Shown one piece after another: positions 55,315 through 64,000 of a stretch of DNA of 64,000 nt. The stretch is taken from the NCBI RefSeq assembly GCF_963259705.1, contig NC_081848.1, positions 52,847,408 to 52,911,407 on the forward strand, written 5' to 3'. The stretch is from Myotis daubentonii. Its lineage: Eukaryota; Chordata; Mammalia; Chiroptera; Vespertilionidae. Under the pieces are notes generated by a model. It made no database searches. It had not been told where the DNA came from and saw only the letters and a list, made by a program, of their open reading frames with translations. The first letter of the stretch is position 1, and the number at the start of each line of letters is the position of its first letter. The position numbers were made by a program, and so were the translations under genes.

Positions 55315-56073
55315 ATTAAAAGAATGAATAGTATTTTTTACTTGCAGGAAAATTTTACTCCAGTTCTATCAGGACCACCTACTCTTTCTCCTTCACCTAC
55401 AAAAATTTTACCTTTCTTAAGGAATCAACATAACTTCCCCACTTCTAAGGAGTCTCTCTCTGGCTACTGCAGCCACCGTTAACCGCCCCTTCTTTTGAAT
55501 TTGCTTAATATCTTTGCCATTCTTCCTAGACCAAATTAAATACTGCCTTATTTTATAGCCCTTCTCATTTCAGATAGAGAGATAGCCTGCTTGCACTCTC
55601 TCAGACCCATCCTCACCCTTCCAGGCTCAGCTCTCACAGGCTCTCTTGTTCTTTGGCTCTTGGTGCATTGAAGCAATGGGAAGCACCATCAAAGACTGAA
55701 AGCAGAGGAAGGGAGAGCCAGGGTATTTCTCACTCTTTCTTTCCCTGCTTCCTGTGGAATCTGGCAGGGGCCCACTGGACAGCCTCTCCCTTCCTGGCCC
55801 CAGGTCTCCCTTGGGCAGTTCCCCTCGTGGTTCTAGCTTCCTCTGCCTGTCAGTTCAGGCTTCTGGGCTCTGGGAGCACCATCTTCTTCCAGTGTCACCA
55901 TGCAACGAGGGGAGTGACCTCCTAATTTTGCTAAATCTCTGGGTTGCTTCATCATTCTTTATTTGGCTTCTTCACTCTTCCATTCATCTATGTGACTAAT
56001 CCTCTGTAAAAATAAAATGTCCTGTTCTCTGAAAGACCCATTTATTTTCCTGGCTACATCCCAGCTGATACAA
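55315..56073. other. Unassigned DNA with old-repeat texture
   Basis: TTTCCCTGCTTCCTGTGGAATC through TTCATCATTCTTTATTTGGC recalls an old interspersed repeat that I cannot name. No gene is seen. Confidence 0.35.
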
Positions 56074-56296
56074 TGTATAGTATCAAAGAAAAAGAGCACA
56101 AGCCTGGAAGCTGGAGGTACCTAAGTTTGAGTCCTGTTAACTTACTCTATGAATTTGGACAAACAACTAAACCTCATTCTATAAACTGGGGGCTATACCA
56201 CCTACATCATTGGGTTACTATGAATGTTAAATGGCAAACTCTATGGATAGCTCCTATACCATAGGTAGGACTCAATCAGTGGTAGCTACTATTGTT
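56074..56296 (+). repeat. MIR
   Basis: AAAAGAGCACAAGCCTGGAAG, then CTAAGTTTGAGTCCTGTTAAC, TTTGGACAAACAACTAAACC, and TCATTGGGTTACTATGAATG, in sense MIR order, nearly full length. Confidence 0.8.
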
Positions 56297-56356
56297 TATT
56301 TATAAGCCCCTTGACAGCATGGCCATATTATTATTCTCTTTGTGTCCTAGTGCTTT

Positions 56357-56575
56357 GTTTGTTTTGTTAATACTCACCAGATATATTTCCCCCCGTTGAT
56401 TTTTAGAGTGGATGGGTGGGAGGCGGAGAGAGAAACATTGATGTGACAGAGATCCACCAATTGGTTCCGTCCTGGGGCGGGGATTGAACCTTTGACCCAG
56501 GTATGTGCCTTTGATCAGGAATTAAACCCGAAACCCTTCACTGCTCGGGGCAATGCTCTAACCATTTAGTACATA
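56357..56575 (-). mobile_element. tRNA-derived SINE (Ves-like, diverged) with target-site duplication
   Basis: TTGATTTTTAGAGTGGATGGG, AAACATTGATGTGACAGAG and GGATTGAACCTTTGACCC are present. The head is worn (CTCTAACCATTTAGTACATAG). GTCCTAGTGCTTT (56344-56356) and GTCCTAATGCTTT (56576-56588) flank it. Confidence 0.85.
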
Positions 56576-56588
56576 GTCCTAATGCTTT

Positions 56589-57059
56589 TTATAAAGGTCA
56601 TATTCTTGCCTCTTAAATTTCACTTCATCAGCAACTTGCTATGTACTTGCTATTGTGCTGGGTACTAATTCTAGAAAACACAACACAAATAAAGCCCTTG
56701 CTTTCAATGTACTTACAGTTTAACAGGAGTGAGAGACGTGACACAAGTCTACAGAAAGGCATTCTGACAAACACGCCAAGCAGACACAAGTGACACTGAT
56801 GGGTACATGGCTGAAGGAGTGAGGGACTAGCTGTCTAGGAATAGCAGGCACAGCTTCTGAGGAGTGGGAACTCGGCTGGCTCTGAAGGAAGAGAAGACTT
56901 CCCACAGCAAAGGATGCAGGGAAGGCGAGTTCAGGCAGAGGGAATGGCATGCTCTTTGCACTTTCTATTTCTTTCTGCCTGGAATTATCTTCACCCAGAT
57001 TTTTGTATGGCTCACTTTATCATCTCTTTCAAATATTTCTTTGTTTATGTGTCACCTTT
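56589..57059. repeat. Old LINE-like repeat at left, unassigned remainder
   Basis: TGTGCTGGGTACTAATTCTAG through CAATGTACTTACAGTTTAACA resembles the same ancient repeat class as 33030-33180. The rest is unassigned. Confidence 0.4.
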
Positions 57060-57386
57060 TCAGTGAGGGATCCCTGAAACCCTGCTGAAATATTAAAACA
57101 TTGAAACATCTCCTTCTCATATCTCAGGTATCAAATAAAATGCCTTTTCCAGAAATGCCTTATCTCACCCTCCCAACCTAAAACAGCTATTCTGATCCTA
57201 GTTATGCCTTATAATATCATCATGTTTTATTTTATTCATACTACTCATTATTATCTAAAAGTTATTCTAGTTATTTATTTGTTTATTGTTTGTCCCCTCC
57301 CTTCTCCATTAGACTGTAGGCTTCATTAAGACCTGAGATCTTGACACATAGTAGGCATTCAATAAATATTTGTCAAATGAATGTAA
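57060..57386 (+). repeat. L2 LINE 3' end
   Basis: CAGAAATGCCTTATCTCACCC, GTTATTTATTTGTTTATTGTTTG, TTAGACTGTAGGCTTCATTAAG and AGTAGGCATTCAATAAATATTTG form the diagnostic L2 3' terminus. Confidence 0.88.
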
Positions 57387-57392
57387 AAGCTG

Positions 57393-57565
57393 TGCTAAAG
57401 GCTTCACATGGATTATCTCACCTACTATTCACAGCAACCCCCATTAAATAGCATTATCAGACTCTCCTTTTCTCAAGTGACAAAACAAAGGTTTAAAGAG
57501 CTTATACAGCTAGATAGAGGTAGAACCCAGATTTGAACACAGGCAGTTTGATTCCAGAACTCATT
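57393..57565 (-). repeat. MIR (antisense)
   Basis: TTCACATGGATTATCTCACC, then GTTTAAAGAGCTTATACAGC, then ACCCAGATTTGAACACAGGCAG, in reverse MIR order. Confidence 0.7.
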
Positions 57566-57657
57566 TTGAGTTAGTTTATTCAACTGTAGGACTTCTCAGA
57601 GCCTCAGAATCTGAAATCTGTAAGGGAAGGAAAGTATATACAATATTACCCAAATTT

Positions 57658-57887
57658 GCCTGGCCGGTGTGGCTTAGTGATTGAGTGTCGACCTATGAAC
57701 CAGGATGCCGTGGTTTGACTCCCAGTCAGGGCATATGCCCAGGTTGTGGACTCAATCCCCAGTGTGGGACGTGCAGGAGGCAGCCAATCAATGATTCTTT
57801 CTCATCATTGATGTTTCTATCTCTTTTCCTTCTCCCTTCCTCTCTGAAATCAATAAAAATATATTTAAAAATAATAAAAATTAAAAC
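57658..57887 (+). mobile_element. Ves SINE with target-site duplication
   Basis: It has a head CCTGGCCGGTGTGGCTTAGTG, B box GGTTTGACTCCCAG, the CATCATTGATGTTTC tail and A-rich end. ATTACCCAAATTT (57645-57657) and ATTATCCAAACTT (57888-57900) flank it. Confidence 0.93.
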
Positions 57888-57923
57888 ATTATCCAAACTT
57901 ACTTGACTACAGAATTCTCTTTG

Positions 57924-57924
<1 letters not shown>

Positions 57925-57957
<33 letters not shown>
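57925..57957. repeat. (GT)n microsatellite
   Basis: About 16 GT dinucleotides. Confidence 0.95.
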
Positions 57958-57962
<5 letters not shown>

Positions 57963-59379
57963 TCCTAGAGTTGTATAGAAAAAATTTGGACATCCTGCCA
58001 TATACTTCCTAGCTCATTTGACTGGAAAGTTGGTAGAGCTTCATTAACAGGTCAATAACATAATTTCATTGTAATCCCATATGGTATAATATACTTAAGA
58101 GGCACGGTGGGATGAAGAAGTAGACGTTGTCTCAATGGGAAAGCAATTGCAACAAAAGCAGTAGAGGAGGAAAGTATCTAGGTGAGAGACAAAGAAAAAC
58201 AGGTAGTCATAGGAAGAAGAATGTGCAAAGATCAAAATCTGGGACTGCTCAGGATGTGGGCCTGAGTAAGTAAAGGAGCAGAAAGTTAAGTTTGGTCTGT
58301 GACACAGAGGAGCACACAGATCCTCAATGGATGAGTAGACATTGGTATTGTTTACTCAACATCTGTTCTCTTTCTTCCTCTTTCAAACAGAATCCCACAT
58401 TTTCCCTTGTAATTTACCTCTTTCACTCAGTCCTGTGCTTCCTTAAGCTAGTCACCGTCCTTGCCAGTGAATGTTGTAGAAATGAATAGGTCACTTTATG
58501 CAATTCTGGTTAGTGAAACATAAAGTCAAGTCTACTTGGGGACTTCTGGAAAAGGTTTGCCTCTTCATGAAAAAGAGACACATGAGAAGAGGTATTGTTG
58601 TCTATATGTGATATCAGGGACTGGACAAAGCTAACATTAATAATGAGAATGGCGGGACAGAAAAATTGAATATTCTCTCTTTAGTTTTCTTTTGTGCTTT
58701 AAAAAAATCAGATATCTTGGGAGGCATATTAAAGAGATTAAATTTTAGGTAAGGAAAAAAGTCACTCATTTCCAGGAAATGGCATTATTCCGTTCCAGAA
58801 TTTCAGCTATGAGTCTCTATCTCAGGTGACGGTCAGTTGACTGTTTCAGGAATGAAGGACTGAGTCTCCATTACGCATGTACCTTGCACAAAATATTGCA
58901 AAAGGGATGAATCAGTGCCAGCATAAGGGTGCTGCCTCAATTGGCGTAAGTGGGGCTTGTACTGGAAATGACATGAGGGGCATAGCTGTCAGATCAATGA
59001 TGTAATACTCAAGTAAAGATCCCCAAACTACTGCAGCTGAGGATTTTAAAGATTCTTCTCATTTCTAAATTAGGTTCTTATCTCTTGGATGCTCCGCTAC
59101 ATCCAACTGGGAATCTTGTAAAATTCCCGCTTGAAACCTGCCATGTCTGCCATCTCTCCATATGAGGCTAGCTGCCTACATTCTTGCCTTAGAGCCTTTA
59201 GATATGCCCTAGAGAAGAGGCAGACCCTGTCAGAATCACCTCTTGAATTGTTGGTTTCTCTGGTGGAATGGAGATTCAATAAAAATAGAACAGGAGGTTC
59301 TCCTTGGCTAGATAATCCTGTCTACATGCTCCCTTTACAGCAATCAGACCGCCATGGGCTTCAGAGTCTGATTTCAACA
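57958..59379. other. Unassigned DNA
   Basis: No gene or nameable repeat was seen. Confidence 0.4.
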
Positions 59380-59521
59380 GATTTTTAGATGAGCAGACAT
59401 GAGGACTCCTACTCTTCAGTCCATGAACTTGTCCAAGGCCACACAGTTAGTAAGTAGAAGAATAAGAATTATAACCTAAGTTGTCTAACTCCCAAAATTT
59501 TGCACATAATCATTATACTAA
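59380..59521 (-). repeat. MIR (antisense)
   Basis: GAACTTGTCCAAGGCCACACAG, then TTAGTAAGTAGAAGAATAAG, in reverse MIR order. Confidence 0.65.
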
Positions 59522-59548
59522 ATGAGACCTGTCAAAGTTTGTGTCAAG

Positions 59549-59762
59549 TGCCAGGCTGACGTGGCTCAGCCATTGAGTGTCGACCTATGAACCAGGAGGT
59601 CACAGTTCAATTCCCAGTCAGGGCACATGCCCGGGTTGTGGCTTGATCCCTGGTGTAGGGTGTGCAGGGAGCAGCCAATCAATGATTCTCTCTCATCATT
59701 GATTCTCTCTCTCTCTCTCTCTCTCTCCCTTCCTCTATGAAATCAATAAAAATGTTTTTTAA
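59549..59762 (+). mobile_element. Ves SINE with target-site duplication
   Basis: It has a head CAGGCTGACGTGGCTCAGCC, AACCAGGAGGTCACAGTTC and a CT-rich tail. AAAGTTTGTGTCAAG (59534-59548) and AAAGTTTGTGCCAAG (59763-59777) flank it. Confidence 0.95.
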
Positions 59763-59777
59763 AAAGTTTGTGCCAAG

Positions 59778-60327
59778 GAACTTTATGCATGAGAAAATCC
59801 TGTGAAGTCAGGAAAAAGTGGTGAAACTAATCTTCACCCCAACTGAGGGCACATTTATCATTTATATCCCTTCTACTGAAGAGGACCCAGCAGGATGGAG
59901 AACCCATGAACCTCTAAACTTTGACTAGAGAGGGAATCTCAGTTACTATGATGGAGATGGTTTCCCAGAACTGGACACTTGGGCAAAGCTGCCTTGGGCA
60001 ATGAACAGGCTGGGCAATTTATCACCACTGAGGCATTTGTTTGAGATAAGAGAGTAGAAATTGTTTCATATTCTCTTCCTTAACTTGGTACATTCATTGG
60101 ACAAGGAGCTCTGTGCCAGGCTTTCAAGATCCTTTTGTACCTTCAAAGGCATGAAAGAATGATAGTTATAGAAATTTGTTTGTATATTATATATAAAATA
60201 CATAATGATATTATATGTATTTAAATGTTTATTACATTATATGTAATTTTCTATTTTATATATATTATATTTTTATATGTAAAATCATTGTCCATTTTAT
60301 AATATAATTTTTTATTTTATAGTTATA
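59778..60327. other. Unassigned DNA ending in an AT-rich tract
   Basis: 60177-60327 is nearly pure A/T with ATAT-rich runs, into which the following Helitron inserted. No gene is seen. Confidence 0.45.
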
Positions 60328-60504
60328 CTAGAGACCCAATGCACGAAATTTGTGCAAGAGTAGGCCTTCCCTCCCCCGTCTGCCGGCACCAGCTTCCCTC
60401 TGGCACCTGGGACCTGGGTTTCCCTCACAGTCCCGGCTTCGTCCAGAAGGTCATCTGGAAGGACGTCTGGTCTAATTAGCATATTACGCTTTTATTATTA
60501 TAGA
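60328..60504 (-). mobile_element. Short HeliBat-type Helitron, 177 bp
   Basis: The minus strand starts TCTATAATAATAAAAGCG and ends GGGTCTCTAG (CTAG at 60328-60331), with a hairpin TGCACGAAATTTGTGCA at about 60340-60356. Flanks join at A|T. It is one of the smallest forms seen here, with only about 100 bases between the terminal regions. Confidence 0.9.
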
Positions 60505-60603
60505 TCTACACATTATAACTATAATTATATTTATATAGCATAATCACTTTATTGTTTTATATATAATTATTATTATCTTATAAATCTATAATCTACAAAA
60601 TGC

Positions 60604-60783
60604 TTGCAATATGACCCTTTTTTGGAGGGAGGAATGGGAAACCATGCTGATAATCTTGGAGTAGCCATAGTTGGACAGGTTCTAAAAATGCCTGTTGGTG
60701 AAGCAACAGATGAGGTGGTGATGAAGTTTAAAATAAATAAATTTGGAGAGGCAAGACAAGACGCTGTAACTATTGGTCTAAAG
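60604..60783 (+). other. Protein-like open segment cut by a hAT MITE, identity unknown
   Basis: Sixty codons from ATG 60604 have a balanced, protein-like composition (for example LGVAIVGQVLKMPVGEATDE and KFKINKFGEARQDAVTIGLK). They end exactly at a hAT MITE at 60784. If the 194 MITE bases are skipped, the frame runs on for ten more codons (charged, ESEEKEHS-like) to TGA at 61008. I do not recognise the protein. It may be a pseudogene fragment or chance. Confidence 0.3.
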
Positions 60784-60977
60784 CAGGGGTCCTCAAACTA
60801 CGGTCCACGGGCCACATGCGGCACGCCGAAAACATTTATCCGGCCCGCCGGGTGTTTTTGCCGCCGCTGTGTGCATAGGAATTTGTTCATAGTTTTTTTT
60901 TTAAACTATAGTCCGGCCCTCCAACGGTCTGAGGGGCAGTGAACTGGCCCCCTGTTTAAAAAGTTTGAGGACCCCTG
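60784..60977. mobile_element. hAT MITE, 194 bp
   Basis: It has perfect 15-bp inverted termini CAGGGGTCCTCAAAC and GTTTGAGGACCCCTG, with GGCCACATGCGGC-type GC-rich subtermini and no coding capacity. This terminus is characteristic of non-autonomous hAT families abundant in vespertilionid bats. A clean 8-bp target duplication is not evident. Confidence 0.92.
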
Positions 60978-61552
60978 GAAAGTGAAGAGAAAGAACACAG
61001 CCTGCATTGAGTGCTAATTGCATTTTCACTAAAAGCAGGGATAAGGATTGTCAGTGTTTCTCATCAATTACTTGTGGGCTCAGCAGAAGAGAGTTAACCT
61101 GGAGCCATTTCAAATTTCACTCGAGAATCATGCTCAGTAAGGTGAAGTGACCCTAACAGAGTTTTGGTTTATCTGATTCCCACGGCTGTGGGAGGAAACA
61201 TAAGCGACAAGCTAGAGGTAAATGTTTCACCCACAATGAGAGCACCTCCAAAGTACCCAGGATACCACCCAGGAGAAGAATAGTCAGCTTTGAACATCTG
61301 CCAGAAAGAGATAGCTTTAAATATTCGCCACAGATGGAGGAGACTCATGGCAAGGTACCTCAATGCCATTCAGGTAAGACATTTCCTGCCCTGACTTCTT
61401 ATTCATCTCTCTGTTTTAACCCTTCAGGATCAAGAGGCAGCCTCTTGTTGATTGAGAAAGGAGGAGTAGAAATACCAAGTGGGAAAGTAGACATGAAGCT
61501 AACTAAGTCTCCCAGTCAATGCACTTTTTCAAGGGGAGAAATTTCATTTTAT
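60978..61552. other. Unassigned DNA
   Basis: No gene. CATTCAGGTAAGAC at about 61368-61381 looks like a splice donor, but nothing else supports an exon. Confidence 0.4.
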
Positions 61553-61759
61553 TAAATATATTTTTATTGATTTCAGAGAGAAAGGGAGAGGGAGTGAGAG
61601 ATAGAAACATGATGAGAGAGAATCATTGATCAGCTGCTTCCTGCATGCTCCACACTTGAGATCAAACCTGCAACTCGGGCATGTGCCCTGACCTGGAATC
61701 GAACCGTGACCTCCTGATTCATAGGTTGATGCTCAACCACTGACTCACGCTGGCCAGGC
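61553..61759 (-). mobile_element. Ves SINE
   Basis: It has TTTTTATTGATTTCAGAGAG, GATGAGAGAGAATCATTGATC, CTGGAATCGAACCGTGACCTC and ACTGACTCACGCTGGCCAGG. The flanking duplication is uncertain (GAGAAATTT and GAGAAGCTTT). Confidence 0.92.
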
Positions 61760-62180
61760 GAGAAGCTTTAACTTTAAATGAAATTTGGAATTTTGACTTT
61801 TACATTTAAATTACTGGGCATTTTGATTAATGAAATAAGCCAATTCATACAACTAGATGTCATCAGATGACTTTTATTATCTAGGAGTGTCCCGGTCTGG
61901 ATTTCTCCCAAGGGAAGGACCAGTTTCTCAGTATGAGCAATGAAGATGAAAGGAAAAATTGTTTTTGAATTCACTCTGTGAGTTTACTGACTCAAAGTGC
62001 CTGCCATAGTGTTTTGAATTGTACTTTTCTGTTATTTGCAACTGAAAGGGTTCTAATACCACTTCAAATATTCCATGGATGGATTAAACAATTCATACAA
62101 AAAAATGAATTTTTAATAATCTCTTACTTCAAATTCTAGCTCTCTCAGCTTACTGGAAAGGACATTTAATAGTCAGAAGA
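61760..62180. other. Unassigned DNA
   Basis: No gene or nameable repeat was seen. Confidence 0.4.
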
Positions 62181-62411
62181 GCTCTAGCTGGTTAGCTTAG
62201 TGGATAGAGCATTGGCCTGTGGACTGAGGAATCCCGTGTTCGATTTCGGTCAAGGTCACAGGCCGGGGTTGCAGGCTTGATCCCCAGTGTGGGGCATGCA
62301 GGGGGCAGCTGATTAATGATTCTCTCTCATCATTGATGATTCTACCTCTCTCTTCTTCTCCCTTCCTCTCTGAAGTAAAAAAAAAAAAAAGAAGTTTTAT
62401 TAAAAAAAAAT
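62181..62411 (+). mobile_element. Ves SINE
   Basis: It has a head CTAGCTGGTTAGCTTAGTGG, B box GTTCGATTTCGGTCAAGG, the CATCATTGATGATTC tail and a long poly-A with an AAGAAG interruption. The duplication is short and imperfect. Confidence 0.9.
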
Positions 62412-63451
62412 AGAAGAAATGTATCTAAATGTTGGGAAGGACTTGCTAAAGGAAATTTGTAGGGAATCTCACATGAGATTGTATGCTGATGTTCTAAAGA
62501 AAAAGTTAAACATCGGTCTTCTTCCTCTCCTTACAGAAGAATCCAGCCACAAGCTGTACCCTTGTTCACTGAGCTGTGGAACTAATGCTTCCCTTTGCAT
62601 TTGGATTCCTGGGATACTTCTTGATGCTGATTTCCAATTCATAATTTCATACATCTATTTTCTCTGCATTTTGAACAAAACTTATAATTTGTTTTTTGCA
62701 TTTATAATTAAACAGTTGACTAGCTTAAATCCAATGAGAATTTAATTGAGGCCAAATATTTGCTGCTTTTAGCATAGCTAATAATTTCCATCTTTGTCTC
62801 ACTTGAATAATCATAAGTCTTAGCATTTTATTTTTTTGCTTCCCACTCTTTTTTATAAAGTAGGCTCAAACAGAATATTTACATCATTCTGTAAACCAGG
62901 AGTTTTTTTCTTTTTTTCTTTTCAGATAATAAGACAATCCAGGCACAGTAGAAACAATGATTGACAATGACTTTTTGGAAAGTGTGGAGTAGATTTTTTT
63001 TTTGTGTGTGTAACAGATTTGTAAGTTTGATAAATTCACCTTATGTTTAAGTTGAGTGCTTTCTCATTTTAATTCTACTTCTATTATGTTCAAGCTATCT
63101 GAAATATCTAGATTCAAGCCTTGCAGGTCCCCAACATACAGATGAAAATATTTGGAGCAAACACAGTTTTGGTTCACTCTTTGTCATATGCTAGAGGTCA
63201 CATGAGAGAATAAGATAATTGGAAGTTATGTTTTCCTTCAAACAACCTTTTTTTGAAGTATTAAGACATTAAATGAGATTTCAAATATGACAACTTAAAA
63301 GTTTAAAAACAATCTAAGAAAAATAAATTGGAGACTACAGGACATAGCCTTATCAACACTCCACATGTATCCACTAGTGGTATGTTTTTAATTTGTATCA
63401 AAAGCTTTCATCATGAAAATAGAGCTATAATAAGAAATTACAAAATTAAAA
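62412..63451. other. Unassigned DNA
   Basis: The frame at 62419-62745 (108 codons) has no recognised domain and overlaps a minus-strand frame. I treat the region as non-coding. Confidence 0.4.
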
Positions 63452-63570
63452 AGCACAGAAGCTAAGAACTCAACTTCTACTTGAATTCTAACTCTGCCAT
63501 TTGTTACTCTGTGATCTTGGGAAAGTTACTTAACTCAATATATCTCAGTTTCCTCCTAGGTAAAAAGGGG
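63452..63570 (+). repeat. MIR
   Basis: CTAACTCTGCCATTTGTTACT, GTGATCTTGGGAAAGTTACTTAACTC and CTCAGTTTCCTCCTAGGTAAA, the sense MIR core. Confidence 0.8.
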
Positions 63571-64000
63571 GGGAAATATCTTCTCACTACTGGCATTCAG
63601 AATTAGTTCTGAGATTTTTTTTTTTTTTTAAGGAGAAGATACGTGGTGGTCAAAATATCACCTGCTGAACTTCTAAAGGCTAAAACTGAAGATGTGGCTA
63701 GTTGTATGGCAACAATAGGTTTCCTAATATGGAACACTAGTCAGACATGAGGTAGTGTCGAACCTGCTGGTCTCCCCATGCAGAGCCTGCCCCTATGAAT
63801 CATGTGCGGTGGGAAGTAGGATATAATGCATGCTCTCTGTGGATCCCAAATTAAAAGGGCTTATAAAGGCATTGAAATTTTTTTCTCCCTAGTATATCAA
63901 GAAGAAACGTCACTCCTCTTTCTCTGGGGAGGAGTAAGAGGGATTGGCAGAAAGTGGACAGGAGTATTATATTAGTGAAGCTTCTACAAGGAAACATTGG
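63571..64000. other. Unassigned DNA to the window end
   Basis: No gene or nameable repeat was seen. Confidence 0.4.

Noticed and set aside
61368..61381. Splice donor of a host exon
   Set aside because: A single CAG|GTAAGA match occurs by chance. No acceptor, open exon or recognised protein accompanies it.

Overview
This window is nuclear DNA of a vespertilionid (evening) bat, of the Myotis/Eptesicus/Pipistrellus kind. That follows from the repeats, because no host exon is recognisable. There are about twenty tRNA-derived Ves SINEs, six HeliBat-type Helitron loci (5'-TC, a GTGCAC hairpin, 3'-CTAG, insertion between A and T), hAT MITEs and a Tc1/mariner copy. This combination of DNA transposons and Ves SINEs is typical of vespertilionids. 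Under them lie older layers shared by all placental mammals: MIR, L2, ancient L1, MaLR and ERVL LTRs, and a Tigger-like MITE. I found no intact protein-coding gene, RNA gene or CRISPR array. The window is intergenic or intronic.

Layout. 1-3787: mostly unassigned single-copy-like DNA with a (TG)n(TA)n microsatellite. 3788-3987: a 200-N assembly gap that cuts a Helitron. 3988-5326: the rest of a head-to-tail pair of Helitrons full of GC-rich minisatellite. 5327-6429: a palindromic Tc1 structure holding a broken transposase pseudogene. 6671-12305: SINE-rich DNA with a Helitron at 8651-9034. 12876-14184: a hAT MITE split by a second, inverted copy of the same Helitron pair. 15232-19240: old L1 pieces. 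21655-23330: an ERVL-like remnant. 24836-25498: a Helitron. 27115-29953: a complete-looking half-LINE (HAL1-type, ORF1 but no ORF2) with target-site duplications and a Ves SINE in its ORF1. 30740-33000: an old L1 split by an ERVL (MLT2-type) solo LTR, which is itself split by a Helitron. 34956-35540: a Tigger-like MITE. 37694-47508: MaLR LTRs, MIR and L2. 47964-49612: a processed pseudogene of POLR2C (RNA polymerase II subunit RPB3) with a nested 5'-truncated L1. 51840-52110: a decayed hAT-transposase-like coding fragment. The remainder holds SINEs, MIR, L2, a short Helitron and a small hAT MITE.

The window is best read as a record of layered transposition. L1/L2/MIR/MaLR/ERVL insertions came first; the RPB3 retrocopy and HAL1 came later; then hAT and Tc1 elements; and Ves SINEs and Helitrons landed on top. 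The strongest candidates for something unusual are the Helitron pair with an identical fusion junction at two loci, the foldback Tc1 element with two mirror-image copies of the transposase start, and the full-length HAL1-like element. Family names come from recalled consensus sequences and no database search was possible.
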